A stretch of DNA of 10,570 nucleotides from an uncultured Beijerinckiaceae bacterium (GCA_937863205.1 CALMGA010000163.1:1-10570), one strand, 5' to 3'. Shown: positions 1-6,905, counted from the first letter of the stretch. The notes: generated by a model from the sequence alone, not told the origin. A program made the numbers and translations.

Positions 1-1226
1 TCCACCTCGCCGAACACGATGTCGATCGAGCCCAGGATCGCGCCGACGTCCGACAGCAGCGACTTGCGGCACAGGAAGTCCATCGCCTGCAGGTGGGCGT
101 AGCCCGGCGCACGGATCTTGCAGCGGTACGGCTTGTCGCCGCCGTCGGACACGAGATACACGCCGAACTCGCCCTTGGGCGCCTCGACGGCGGCATATAC
201 CTCGCCCGGCGGCACGTGGAAGCCCTCGGTGTAGAGCTTGAAGTGATGGATCAGCGCCTCCATCGAGCGCTTCATCTCGGCGCGCGACGGCGGCGTCACC
301 TTGCCGTCCTTGGCCTTCACCGGGCCTTGCCCGCCGGGCGCCAGCAGTTTCTCCACGCACTGCTTCATGATGCGGGTGGACTCGTACATCTCCTTCATGC
401 GGATCACTTGACGCTCGTAGCTGTCGCCATGCGTCCCGATGGGGATGTCGAACTCCATTTCCTCGTAGCACTCGTAGGGCTCGGCGCGGCGCAGGTCCCA
501 GGCGGCGCCGGATGCACGCAGCACCGGGCCGGAGAAGCCCCAGCGCCAGCAGTCCTCCAGGCTGACCACGCCGATGTCGACGTTGCGCTGCTTGAAGATG
601 CGGTTCTCGATGAAGAGGTTCATCAGGTCGTCGAGCACCTTGGGAAAGGTCTCGCACCAGGCGCCGATGTCCTCGATCAGCTTCTTCGAGATGTCGACGT
701 GGACGCCGCCGGGGCGGAAGTAGTTGGCGTGGAGCCGCGCGCCCGAGGCGCGCTCGTAGAAGATCATCAGCTTCTCGCGCTCCTCGAAGCCCCACAGCGG
801 CGGCGTCAGGGCGCCGACGTCGAGCGCCTGCGTAGTGACGTTGAGCATGTGGCCGAGGATGCGGCCGATCTCGCAGAACAGCACGCGGATGAGCTGACCA
901 CGGCGCGGCACCGTCAGCCCCATCATCTTCTCGATGGCGAGGCAAAAGGCGTGCTCCTGGTTCATCGGCGCGGTGTAGTCGAGCCGGTCGAAATACGGGA
1001 TATCCTGGAGATAGGTGCGCGCCTCCATCAGCTTCTCGGTGCCGCGATGCAGCAGGCCGATGTGCGGGTCGACGCGCTCGACCACCTCGCCGTCGAGTTC
1101 CAGCACGAGGCGGAGCACGCCGTGGGCGGCCGGATGCTGCGGGCCGAAGTTGATGGAGAAGTTGCGGACCGGCGGGACGACCGTCTGGACGCCCATGTCT
1201 CCGGGAAGGGGAGCGCTGCTCGTCAT
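1..1226 (-). CDS. nuoD: NADH-quinone oxidoreductase subunit D (complex I 49 kDa subunit), 3' end cut by window edge
   Basis: This is the 49 kDa-type subunit of proton-pumping complex I. It sits in the peripheral arm against NuoB and forms most of the quinone headgroup pocket. The reading frame gives 408 complete codons from ATG at 1226 to the left edge. It carries GPQHPAAHG (residues 28-36), [11 protein letters not shown] (55-65), [12 protein letters not shown] (81-92) and, near the end, the family terminus IVFGEVD. The family normally stops one Arg after this Asp, so only about two codons including the stop are lost. By motif, His35 and Tyr84 match the quinone-site His/Tyr pair known from Thermus and Yarrowia; that is family knowledge. 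An AGGA element about 7 nt upstream supports the start, and an in-frame Met at residue 11 is an alternative. It follows the DUF2059 gene after 30 bp, in the same operon. It is not fused to nuoC, unlike enteric bacteria. Confidence 0.97.
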   Translation of the reverse strand, partial: MTSSAPLPGDMGVQTVVPPVRNFSINFGPQHPAAHGVLRLVLELDGEVVERVDPHIGLLHRGTEKLMEARTYLQDIPYFDRLDYTAPMNQEHAFCLAIEKMMGLTVPRRGQLIRVLFCEIGRILGHMLNVTTQALDVGALTPPLWGFEEREKLMIFYERASGARLHANYFRPGGVHVDISKKLIEDIGAWCETFPKVLDDLMNLFIENRIFKQRNVDIGVVSLEDCWRWGFSGPVLRASGAAWDLRRAEPYECYEEMEFDIPIGTHGDSYERQVIRMKEMYESTRIMKQCVEKLLAPGGQGPVKAKDGKVTPPSRAEMKRSMEALIHHFKLYTEGFHVPPGEVYAAVEAPKGEFGVYLVSDGGDKPYRCKIRAPGYAHLQAMDFLCRKSLLSDVGAILGSIDIVFGEV

Positions 1227-1256
1227 GAAAGGATCCTGATTCTTGCTGTCATGAGC

Positions 1257-1793
1257 TCACGGCGCGGGTGCGGCCATCGCGGCCTGAACGGAGGCGGTGA
1301 ACTTCGGGAGAAACACTTGCAGGATCGCCGGCAGCCGCTGCCCGATGAGGGGCATCTTGTCGAGGATGCTTTGACCCATCGGCGAGTTGTAGAACTGATC
1401 GAGGGCAATGAGCTGATCCTTCGACAGGACCTCGACGGCGGCGACGATGTTCAACTCGATCAGGAACGGAAAGGTCTCGCTCATCCCCCTGTCGATGGCG
1501 GCGGCGATCTTGGCGCGGTCGGCGCTCGAAAGCTTCTTCCCCGACGCCCTCTCCTGGTTGGCGATGATCGTCGGCGTGAGGTTCTTCAGCATGCCGAGGA
1601 GCCCGTCCTTGACCTTCGGACTCTCGTAGTAGTGCCGGGCGGCTGCGACCGCGGCGGGATCGAAGCGGCTGAGCTGATCCTGGACCTGGCGTTCGTCCGT
1701 CGGCAGCGCCGGCGCATTGTCCGCGCGAGCGGCGATCGGCTGCGACGCGAGGATGCAAGCCGCCAGAAGAAGCGCGCGACGAGCGGCCCTCAT
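1257..1793 (-). CDS. DUF2059-type secreted protein embedded in the nuo operon
   Basis: This is a 178-residue protein of unknown function. Residues 1-24 look like a Sec signal peptide: basic MRAARR, a hydrophobic run, then ARA before the likely cleavage at 24/25. The mature part is helical and contains [15 protein letters not shown] (134-148) after an LSKDQL stretch, the pattern I associate with DUF2059 (Pfam PF09832). An earlier segment, [16 protein letters not shown] (54-69), resembles it and suggests an internal duplication. No catalytic or metal-binding residues stand out, and a periplasmic location is inferred. The ATG overlaps the nuoC stop as ATGA, and a strong AGGAAGG ribosome site lies inside the last nuoC codons, so translation is probably coupled to nuoC. 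nuoD begins 30 bp downstream. DUF2059 is not a canonical complex I subunit. Confidence is high that the gene is real, moderate for the family and nil for a function. Confidence 0.85.
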   Translation of the reverse strand: MRAARRALLLAACILASQPIAARADNAPALPTDERQVQDQLSRFDPAAVAAARHYYESPKVKDGLLGMLKNLTPTIIANQERASGKKLSSADRAKIAAAIDRGMSETFPFLIELNIVAAVEVLSKDQLIALDQFYNSPMGQSILDKMPLIGQRLPAILQVFLPKFTASVQAAMAAPAP

Positions 1794-2428
1794 CGCTGGC
1801 CTTCCTGAGTGCCGGCCTTCTCGTCACCCGGCAGGACGTACTGTCCCGACCCTTCCCAAGGCGACAGGAAGTCGAAGGAGCGGAAGGCCTGGTTGAGGGT
1901 GACCGGCTCGGTGACCACCCGCTTCTGCTCGTCGTCCCAGCGGACCTCGACGTAGCCGGTCATCGGGAAGTCCTTGCGCAGGGGGTGGCCCTCGAAGCCG
2001 TAATCGGTCACCAGCCGGCGCAGGTCGGGATGGCCGGAGAAGTAAACGCCGAACAGGTCCCACACTTCGCGCTCGAACCAGTTCGCCGCGGGATAAACGT
2101 GGGTCAGCGAGGGCACGGGGGTGCGCTCGTCGGTTTCCAGCTTGAGGCGGATGCGGCGGATGTATTTGGGCGACAGCAGATGGGTGACGACATCGAAGCG
2201 GCGCTCGCGCTCGGGGTAGTCCACCGCCGTCAGATCGATGAAGCAAACGAAGCGGCAGGCCGGATCGTCGCGCAGGAACGTCACCGTCTCGACGTACCGC
2301 GAAGGGTCGAGGTGAAGGCACAGTTCGTCGTAGGCGATGGCCTGCCTGGTCACGGCGCCGGGTATCGCCGCGGCGACGTGTTCGCCCAGCGCCTTCAGCT
2401 CCTCGATGGCCTTTTGACCGGTAGTCAT
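1790..2428 (-). CDS. nuoC: NADH-quinone oxidoreductase subunit C (complex I 30 kDa subunit)
   Basis: This is a 212-residue peripheral-arm subunit that packs against NuoD and NuoB and carries no cofactor itself. The complex I 30 kDa signature is plain at residues 119-155: [18 protein letters not shown], then [19 protein letters not shown]. The N-terminal half (about 30-110) reads as the usual alpha/beta domain, with [12 protein letters not shown] and [11 protein letters not shown]. The C-terminal tail FDFLSPWEG is typical of free-standing NuoC, and there is no fused NuoD domain. The ATG at 2428 has AGGA about 5 nt upstream. The gene lies 72 bp after nuoB, an unusually long gap for this operon, which holds two stem-loops. 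Its stop overlaps the start of the DUF2059 gene by 4 bp (ATGA). Confidence 0.97.
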   Translation of the reverse strand: MTTGQKAIEELKALGEHVAAAIPGAVTRQAIAYDELCLHLDPSRYVETVTFLRDDPACRFVCFIDLTAVDYPERERRFDVVTHLLSPKYIRRIRLKLETDERTPVPSLTHVYPAANWFEREVWDLFGVYFSGHPDLRRLVTDYGFEGHPLRKDFPMTGYVEVRWDDEQKRVVTEPVTLNQAFRSFDFLSPWEGSGQYVLPGDEKAGTQEGQR

Positions 2429-2440
2429 GCGGAATCCTCG

Positions 2441-2486
2441 CGGTGATCGGCGCCGGTCACCGGGGCGGAGAAGGCTCGCCCTCCGC
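2441..2486 (-). repeat. Two tandem stem-loops in the nuoB-nuoC gap
   Basis: Two inverted repeats lie side by side in the 72-bp gap. One pairs CGGTGA (2441-2446) with TCACCG (2457-2462). The other pairs GCGGAG (2465-2470) with CTCCGC (2481-2486). Both have 6-bp arms and 10-nt spacers and are separated by 2 nt. In the nuo transcript they would fold upstream of the nuoC ribosome site, leaving AGGA free. A role in mRNA processing or stability is inference. GC-rich DNA makes short hairpins common. Confidence 0.4.
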
Positions 2487-2500
2487 GCCGGTTGAGGGTC

Positions 2501-3073
2501 TCAGCGCTCGATCGTACCCGTGCGCCGGATCTTCTTTTGCAGAAGCAGGATGCCGTAAAGCAGCGCTTCCGCCGAGGGCGGGCAGCCCGGCACGTAGATG
2601 TCCACCGGCACGATGCGGTCGCAGCCGCGCACCGTGGAATAGGAATAATGATAATACCCGCCGCCGTTGGCGCAGGAGCCCATCGAGATGACGTAGCGCG
2701 GCTCGGGCATCTGGTCGTAGACCTTGCGCAGCGCCGGTGCCATCTTGTTGGTCAGCGTGCCGGCGACGATCATCACGTCGGACTGACGCGGGGACGCGCG
2801 CGGCGCGAAGCCGAAGCGCTCGATGTCGTAGCGCGGCATGGAGGCCTGCATCATCTCGATGGCGCAGCAGGCGAGGCCGAACGTCATCCACATCAGCGAG
2901 CCGGTGCGAGCCCAGGTGATGAGATCGTCGGCGGAGGTGACGAGGAAGCCGCGGTCGGCGAGTTCGTCGTTGATGTTGAGGAAATACGGATCCGTCGAAG
3001 GGTCCGACCCCGGATGGATCGTCCCCTTGGGCGGGGCCGGCGTGGTATGCGGGCTCGCGGAGATCACTCCCAT
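2501..3073 (-). CDS. nuoB: NADH-quinone oxidoreductase subunit B (cluster N2 subunit)
   Basis: This subunit carries the terminal [4Fe-4S] cluster N2 that passes electrons to quinone, at the junction of the peripheral and membrane arms. With the start at 3073 it has 190 residues. The adjacent cysteine pair in [10 protein letters not shown] (Cys69-Cys70), Cys134 in [10 protein letters not shown] and Cys164 in [10 protein letters not shown] match the family's four N2 ligands. [20 protein letters not shown] and the ending [12 protein letters not shown] are family hallmarks. I chose the ATG at 3073 because AAAGGGG precedes it by about 7 nt; it overlaps the nuoA end by 10 bp. An in-frame ATG at 3094 would add seven residues (MEERGAR) and overlap nuoA by 31 bp, but has no ribosome site. 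The N-terminal 30 or so residues are Pro/Thr-rich and variable. Confidence 0.96.
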   Translation of the reverse strand: MGVISASPHTTPAPPKGTIHPGSDPSTDPYFLNINDELADRGFLVTSADDLITWARTGSLMWMTFGLACCAIEMMQASMPRYDIERFGFAPRASPRQSDVMIVAGTLTNKMAPALRKVYDQMPEPRYVISMGSCANGGGYYHYSYSTVRGCDRIVPVDIYVPGCPPSAEALLYGILLLQKKIRRTGTIER

Positions 3074-3429
3074 TCGAGCGCCCCTTTCTTCCATTCGTAG
3101 ATGAAACCGACGGTCAGCACGCCAAGGAACACGATCATCGACCAGAAGCCGAACACCCCGACGCGCTTGAAAGCGGCAGCCCAGGGAAACAAGAAGGCGA
3201 CTTCGAGGTCGAAGATGATGAAGAGCAGCGAGACCAGGTAGAACCTAATGTCGAATTTCATTCTCGCATCGTCGAAGGCATTAAAGCCGCACTCGTATGC
3301 CGACAGCTTCTCGGGGTCGGGCGACTGATAGGCCACCAGGAACGGCGCCACGAGGAGCGCGCCCGAAATCACCGCCGAAACGGCGATGAAGACCGCGAGG
3401 GGAAGATAATCACCGAGAATGCTCTGCAT
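3064..3429 (-). CDS. nuoA: NADH-quinone oxidoreductase subunit A (complex I membrane subunit)
   Basis: This is a 121-residue membrane-arm subunit, near the quinone chamber, and the first gene of the operon. Three hydrophobic helices are visible at about 10-33, 62-84 and 93-111, the normal topology. [12 protein letters not shown] (45-56) is the conserved loop between helices 1 and 2, part of which orders near the quinone entrance. [11 protein letters not shown] (73-83) carries the conserved acidic pair Asp74 and Glu76 of helix 2. The end, [11 protein letters not shown], is typical. The ATG at 3429 has only a weak purine-rich site (GGCGGG) directly upstream. The coding end overlaps nuoB by 10 bp, or 31 bp with the longer nuoB start. 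Confidence 0.96.
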   Translation of the reverse strand: MQSILGDYLPLAVFIAVSAVISGALLVAPFLVAYQSPDPEKLSAYECGFNAFDDARMKFDIRFYLVSLLFIIFDLEVAFLFPWAAAFKRVGVFGFWSMIVFLGVLTVGFIYEWKKGALEWE

Positions 3430-3608
3430 CGTCCCGCCGCTTCTTCGCGGCAGACCGCCGCGAGTTTCAAGATTCGTTCCAAACTGGGCGCGTCACGGAT
3501 TAGCCCACGCCGACCGGCGTAGCAAGCAACGTGACAACGCCACCGCCCGCCTGCCAGCGGACCTTCCGCCGCACGGCGGGCCGTCGGCGATAGCCTCGGA
3601 GCCTTTCC
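3430..3608. promoter_or_regulatory. Divergent control region between nuoA and the slipin gene
   Basis: This is 179 bp between two divergent starts, so it should hold the nuo promoter and probably one for the slipin gene. Visible structure: (a) a nested symmetric inverted repeat at 3492-3535, described separately; (b) a 7-bp hairpin at 3445-3463 (TCGCGGC, 5-nt loop, GCCGCGA), which in the nuo transcript would end 15 nt before the nuoA start; (c) CCGCC/GGCGG at 3566-3579 on the slipin side. A weak sigma70-like candidate on the minus strand has TTGCTA (3525-3520) and TAATCC (3502-3497) with a 17-nt spacer. It matches the consensus poorly and is only a suggestion. Confidence 0.4.
3492..3535. promoter_or_regulatory. 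Nested symmetric dyad, possible operator
   Basis: An inner palindrome ACGCCG-AC-CGGCGT (3507-3520) is flanked by outer arms GTCACG (3492-3497) and CGTGAC (3530-3535). Nine unpaired bases lie on each side. Inner and outer repeats share exactly the same centre (between 3513 and 3514), so the 44-bp site is two-fold symmetric at both levels. This layout suits a dimeric or tetrameric DNA-binding protein, and it overlaps the weak nuo promoter candidate. No regulator can be named from the sequence. Confidence 0.35.
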
Positions 3609-4364
3609 ATGCTGCCCGTCGTTCTCTGCCTGCTCGTCGTCGCGATCGTTCTTTTCCTCAGCACCGTTCACGTCGCCGCCCAATACCGGCGCGCGGTGGT
3701 GTTCCGGCTCGGCCGCTACGTCCGCACGGTGGGACCGGGCCTTTACTTCACCATCCCCTTCGTGGAGTGGCGCGACATCGTCGACCTGCGCATCCTCACG
3801 ACCTCCGTCGATGCGCAGGAAGCGATCACGCGCGACAACGTGCCGATCAAGCTCGAAGCGGTGATCTGGCGGCGCATCATCGATCCGGCCGCCAGCGTCA
3901 TGGAAGTCGATGACGTGATGAGCAGCGTGGTGCAGGTGGCGGTGACCGCGTTGCGCAACGTGATCGGCCAGCATTCGCTCGACGAGGTACTGAAGTCACA
4001 GGACGCGATCGGCGCCGCGCTGCAAACCTCCATCGATGTGGTGACGGAGCCGTGGGGCGTGCGGGTCGAACGCGTGCAGATGAAGAACGTCGAAATCCCC
4101 GACACCATGCAGCGCGCCCTCGCGCAGGAAGCGGAAGCGCTGCGGGAAAAGCGCGCCCGTCAGATCAAGGCCGAGGCGGAGGTCGAAGCGGCCAAGCTGC
4201 TGCAGCAGGCGGCGGAAACCATCATGGTCTCGCCCGCCGGCCTGGAACTGCGCCGCATGCAGATGATCCAGGAGGTCGGCGCCGAGCAGAACACCATGAC
4301 CATCATCATGATGCCGAGCGAGTTCGTCGAAATGGCCCGCGCCTTGGCGACCAGGGCCACGTAG
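3609..4364 (+). CDS. Slipin / stomatin-like SPFH (band 7) membrane protein
   Basis: This is a 251-residue slipin. Residues 1-22 form one hydrophobic helix or hairpin anchor. The SPFH/band 7 domain follows (about 25-165), with RRAVVFRLGRYVRTVGPGLYF, ITRDNVPIKLEAVIW and LRNVIGQHSLDEVL. An Ala/Glu/Lys/Arg-rich coiled-coil stretch (about 168-202, AQEAEALREKRARQIKAEAE) precedes a C-terminal hydrophobic patch (TIIMMPSEFV). These order bacterial slipins into oligomeric membrane rings or rafts. Slipin genes are often paired with an nfeD-type membrane protease, but none lies in the window: the flanks are nuoA (divergent) and an MFS gene (convergent). GGAG about 8 nt before the ATG supports the start. 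A link to complex I membrane quality control is only a guess from position. HflK/HflC are relatives, but they come as pairs and are longer. Confidence 0.92.
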   Translation: MLPVVLCLLVVAIVLFLSTVHVAAQYRRAVVFRLGRYVRTVGPGLYFTIPFVEWRDIVDLRILTTSVDAQEAITRDNVPIKLEAVIWRRIIDPAASVMEVDDVMSSVVQVAVTALRNVIGQHSLDEVLKSQDAIGAALQTSIDVVTEPWGVRVERVQMKNVEIPDTMQRALAQEAEALREKRARQIKAEAEVEAAKLLQQAAETIMVSPAGLELRRMQMIQEVGAEQNTMTIIMMPSEFVEMARALATRAT

Positions 4365-4379
4365 GTTTTGGGATCACCC

Positions 4380-4401
4380 GATCGGACCCGCCGGTCGGAT
4401 C
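4380..4401. terminator. Imperfect hairpin between convergent genes, weak terminator candidate
   Basis: GATCGGACC (4380-4388) and GGTCGGATC (4393-4401) form a 9-bp stem with one internal mismatch and a 4-nt loop. It lies 15 bp after the slipin stop and about 110 bp after the MFS stop. The position suits a shared terminator for the two convergent genes, but neither strand has a T-run after the stem, so intrinsic termination is unproven. The rest of 4365-4510 holds no gene I can support. Confidence 0.3.
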
Positions 4402-4510
4402 AGAAGCGCAGCCTGAGGCCGACCTCCGCGCCGGTGCCGGTTGCGGTTCACGCGACGATGAGATGATGCGTCTGATATCCTCGACCGCGAGCCCAGTCGG
4501 TCGAGCGCAG

Positions 4511-5890
4511 TCAACCGGCAGCGGCCACGGCCGGGCCGCCGGCCTCGACGCGGTCCATCGCCCGCTCGATCTCCTCCAGGCTGCGCCCGCTGGTTTCCGG
4601 CACGAAGCGCCAGGAGAAGGCAACCGCTGCGACGGTGAAGGCGGCGAAGAGCGCGAACGTCCCGGCTGGCGTCAGCCAGCGCAGCAGATCGAGGAAGACC
4701 AGTGCCACGACGAGATTGGCGCCCCAGTTCGCCATCGAGGCCACGCTCATCGCGCGCCCGCGAATGGCCAGCGGGAAGATCTCGGCGATCAGCAACCAGA
4801 ACACCGGCCCAAGCCCGATCGCGAAGGCGGCGACGTAGGCGGCCAGAGCCAGCGCCGTGACCACGCCCAACGGCTGCGTCGTTGCGCGGGCGACCACGAA
4901 GCCGGCGGCGATCAGCAGCAGGCAGACAGTCATCGCGACGAGCCCGCCGAGCAGCAGCCGGCGCCGCCCGACCCCGTCCATCAGCAGCAGTGCCGCCACG
5001 GTGAAGGCCACGTTCACGATGCCGATGCCGGCGGTGGCGAGGATGGCCACGGCATTTGACGCGAAACCGGCTTCGCGCAGGATGCTCGGCGCGTAATAGA
5101 TCACCGTGTTGATGCCGGTGACCTGCTGGAAAAGGGCGAGGCCAATCCCCACGATCAGCGGCGTGTGCGCCCGTGCCGCCGTGAACAGCTCCTTGATCGA
5201 CACGGCCGACCGCTCCGCGCGGATGTCGCCGCGCAGGGCCTGCAGATCGCGGTCGAGATCGTCGGGGCTGGCTTCGCCGCGCAAGGATCGCAGAACCATG
5301 CGCACCTCGGACCAGCGGCCCTGCCCGGCCAGCCAGCGCGGGCTTTCGGGCAGCGGCAACATGCCAAAGCCGAGGGCCAGGCCAGGTACGGCCCCGAAGC
5401 CGAGCATCCAGCGCCATGTCCCGGGCACGCCGGACATGGCGTAGTCGACGAGGTAGGACGCCAGGATGCCGGCGGTGATGCAGACCTGATTGAGCGAAAC
5501 GATGCCGCCGCGCCGATCGGCCGGCGCCACTTCCGACAGGTAGAGCGGTGTCAGCATGGAAGCGACGCCGATGGCGACGCCAAGCCCGAGCCGGGCGGCG
5601 ATGAGCTGCCACAGCGCAACGGCGGCGGCGCTGGCCAGCGACCCGAGCGTGAACAGGCCGGCCATCGCGATGATGACCCGCCGGCGCCCGTAGCGGTCGG
5701 TCGCCGCGCCGCCCAGCGCCGCCCCCACGACCGCGCCGACGAGAACCGCGCTCGTCACCACGCCCTGCAGCGTCGGCGACAGCGCGAAGGCATCGGTGAT
5801 GAACAGCAGGGCGCCGGAAATGACGCCGGTGTCGTAACCGAACAGCAGGCCGCCCAGAGAGGCCACGGCAACGACGAAGGAGAAGCGCAT
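4511..5890 (-). CDS. MFS sugar porter (sugar:H+ symporter family)
   Basis: This is a 459-residue inner-membrane transporter of the major facilitator superfamily, sugar porter family (XylE/GalP/AraE/GLUT relatives). Motifs appear in order: FGYDTGVISGALLF in helix 1 (17-30), DRYGRRR in loop 2-3 (65-71), PLYLSEVAPADRRG (115-128), PESPRWL after helix 6 (181-187), QQVTGINTVIYYAPSI in helix 7 (255-270), DGVGRRR (305-311), GPVFWLLIAEIFPLAIRGRA (361-380) and PETSGRSLEEIE (431-442). Twelve helices and a cytoplasmic loop at about 188-240 fit the fold and the usual length. QQxxxxIN is the sugar-binding signature, so a hexose or pentose substrate is likely, but which one cannot be read from the sequence. 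AGGG lies 4 nt before the ATG. It starts 90 bp after the end of sufA on the same strand, so read-through from suf is possible, though a separate unit seems likelier. Confidence 0.93.
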   Translation of the reverse strand: MRFSFVVAVASLGGLLFGYDTGVISGALLFITDAFALSPTLQGVVTSAVLVGAVVGAALGGAATDRYGRRRVIIAMAGLFTLGSLASAAAVALWQLIAARLGLGVAIGVASMLTPLYLSEVAPADRRGGIVSLNQVCITAGILASYLVDYAMSGVPGTWRWMLGFGAVPGLALGFGMLPLPESPRWLAGQGRWSEVRMVLRSLRGEASPDDLDRDLQALRGDIRAERSAVSIKELFTAARAHTPLIVGIGLALFQQVTGINTVIYYAPSILREAGFASNAVAILATAGIGIVNVAFTVAALLLMDGVGRRRLLLGGLVAMTVCLLLIAAGFVVARATTQPLGVVTALALAAYVAAFAIGLGPVFWLLIAEIFPLAIRGRAMSVASMANWGANLVVALVFLDLLRWLTPAGTFALFAAFTVAAVAFSWRFVPETSGRSLEEIERAMDRVEAGGPAVAAAG

Positions 5891-5980
5891 GAACCCTGCG
5901 ATACCGCCAAGCCCCGGAAGGGCGGCGGCGCGAGCTTAGCCGATCCGGATCAGGGGGAAAGGCGACGAAGGGCGGAAACC

Positions 5981-6361
5981 TCAGGCGTGCTGCGACGCCT
6001 CGTCAAGGACGGCCGGCTTGATCGACACCGATTCGCCGCAGCCGCACGCGGAGATCTGGTTGGGGTTGCGGAAGGTGAAGGTCGCCGACAGCTTCGTCGT
6101 TTCGAAGTCGAGTTGGGTGCCGAGAAGGAACATCAGCGCCTTGGAGTCGATGAGCAAGGTCACGCCCTTGTCCTCCACGACCTCGTCGAAGGGCTGTTTG
6201 GCTTCGGCATATTCGACCGTGTAGGACATGCCGGCACAGCCGCCGTTCTTGACGCCGACGCGCAGGCCGATCACCGGACGACCGGCGTTGGCAACGAGAT
6301 CGCGTGCGCGGGCGGCCGCGGTGTCGGTCATCGACATGACGGCGAAGCGGGGTCGAGCCAT
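5981..6361 (-). CDS. sufA: A-type Fe-S carrier protein (HesB/IscA family), last gene of suf operon
   Basis: This is a 126-residue A-type carrier that receives Fe-S clusters from the SUF scaffold and passes them to apoproteins in the cytoplasm. The three conserved ligand cysteines are present: Cys42 in VKNGGCAGMSY, and Cys106 and Cys108 in ISACGCGESV. The family fold shows as GLRVGVKNGG, LLIDSKALMFLLGTQLDF and FRNPNQ. The start at 6361 (MARPRF) is supported by AGGA about 8 nt upstream. The frame stays open further upstream to 6595, but that would run into sufT; Met9 and Met11 are shorter alternatives. It lies 80 bp after sufT. In family terms it could also be called IscA or ErpA, and the suf neighbourhood favours sufA. 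A perfect palindrome GATCCGGATC (5942-5951) lies downstream, a weak end-of-operon hairpin without a T-run. Confidence 0.93.
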   Translation of the reverse strand: MARPRFAVMSMTDTAAARARDLVANAGRPVIGLRVGVKNGGCAGMSYTVEYAEAKQPFDEVVEDKGVTLLIDSKALMFLLGTQLDFETTKLSATFTFRNPNQISACGCGESVSIKPAVLDEASQHA

Positions 6362-6441
6362 GGTGTGTCCTGTCCTCTCGCGAGGAATATGGGCCATTGC
6401 GGCGGGGCGTGAAAGAGCCCGTGGCCAAGGATGGGCTGTCT

Positions 6442-6825
6442 CTAGAACATGTCCAGCGAGATGCGTGCCTCGTCCGACATCCGGCCCTGGTCCCACGGTG
6501 GATCGAAGACAAGATCGACCGTGGCTCCCATCGCGCCGCCGACGCCGCCAACAGCCTCCTCCACGGAAGCAACGATGTCGCCGGCCACCGGGCAACCCGG
6601 CGCGGTCAACGTCATCTGCACGGCGATGAGGCGGCTGTCGGGCACCTCGATCCTGTAGATCAGCCCGAGCTCGTAGATGTCGCAGGGGATCTCGGGGTCG
6701 TAGACCGTCTTGCAGGCGGCCACGATATCCTCCTGCAGACGCGTCTTCTCGGCTTCGGCCAGGGCCGGATCGAAGGTCCAGCTCGGCGCATTCGGGAGGT
6801 CAACGTCGTCCGCGATGGCCGTCAT
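6442..6825 (-). CDS. sufT: SufT-type Fe-S assembly protein (MIP18/DUF59 family)
   Basis: This is a 127-residue MIP18/DUF59 protein that helps mature Fe-S proteins with the SUF machinery. Its exact chemistry is unsettled in the literature I know. After a variable N-terminus (1-25) come the family hallmarks: VYDPEIPCDIYELGLIY (41-57), the TLTAPGCPVAGDI loop (72-84) with its conserved Cys78, and VDLVFDPPW (103-111) ending in GRMSDEAR. Cys48 inside DPEIPC is also typical. The related PaaD shares the fold, but the position between sufS and sufA, as in many alphaproteobacterial suf operons, points to sufT. A GGGGAT purine stretch precedes the ATG. It lies 109 bp after sufS, a gap rich in short repeats, and 80 bp before sufA. 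Confidence 0.9.
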   Translation of the reverse strand: MTAIADDVDLPNAPSWTFDPALAEAEKTRLQEDIVAACKTVYDPEIPCDIYELGLIYRIEVPDSRLIAVQMTLTAPGCPVAGDIVASVEEAVGGVGGAMGATVDLVFDPPWDQGRMSDEARISLDMF

Positions 6826-6853
6826 GGCACGATCCCCACACCTCGGTCAGGCG

Positions 6854-6905
6854 CATCGGCCCCGGCCCGATGTTGTAATATGTTGTGCCGCATCGGACCC
6901 ATCGG
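6854..6905 (-). promoter_or_regulatory. Repeat cluster in sufS-sufT gap with mutually exclusive pairings
   Basis: On the plus strand CATCGG occurs at 6854-6859, 6891-6896 and 6900-6905, and its complement CCGATG once at 6867-6872. In the suf transcript that single complementary copy could pair with any one of the three. Between them lies a 7-bp direct repeat, ATGTTGT (6870-6876 and 6880-6886), with a 10-bp period, one helical turn. It is AT-rich against a GC-rich background. This could be a protein site or a fold controlling sufT-sufA. It matches no regulator box I can name with confidence. Confidence 0.3.

Noticed and set aside
93..1808. A 571-codon plus-strand open frame across nuoD and the DUF2059 gene
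   Set aside because: It is antisense to clearly recognisable genes, has His/Arg/Ala/Asp-rich low-complexity translation and no family motif. It is a by-product of GC-rich codon usage.
3074..3094. A longer nuoB start at 3094
   Set aside because: There is no ribosome site before it, while the ATG at 3073 has AAAGGGG and a shorter overlap with nuoA. It cannot be fully excluded.
4374..5612. A 412-codon minus-strand frame overlapping the MFS gene in another phase
   Set aside because: The translation is Arg-rich and soluble-looking, while the other phase encodes a complete 12-helix transporter with all sugar-porter motifs.
3609..5890. Slipin plus transporter as a new two-gene system
   Set aside because: The genes are convergent, each is a standard family member, and nothing in the sequence links them.
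5165..6412. A 415-codon plus-strand frame opposite the MFS gene and sufA
   Set aside because: Its translation is Arg/Gly/His-rich without motifs, and it lies opposite genes with full sets of family motifs.
5981..6595. A longer sufA start at 6595 (204 codons)
   Set aside because: The extra N-terminus matches no A-type carrier and overlaps the end of sufT. The ATG at 6361 has a good ribosome site and gives the normal family length.
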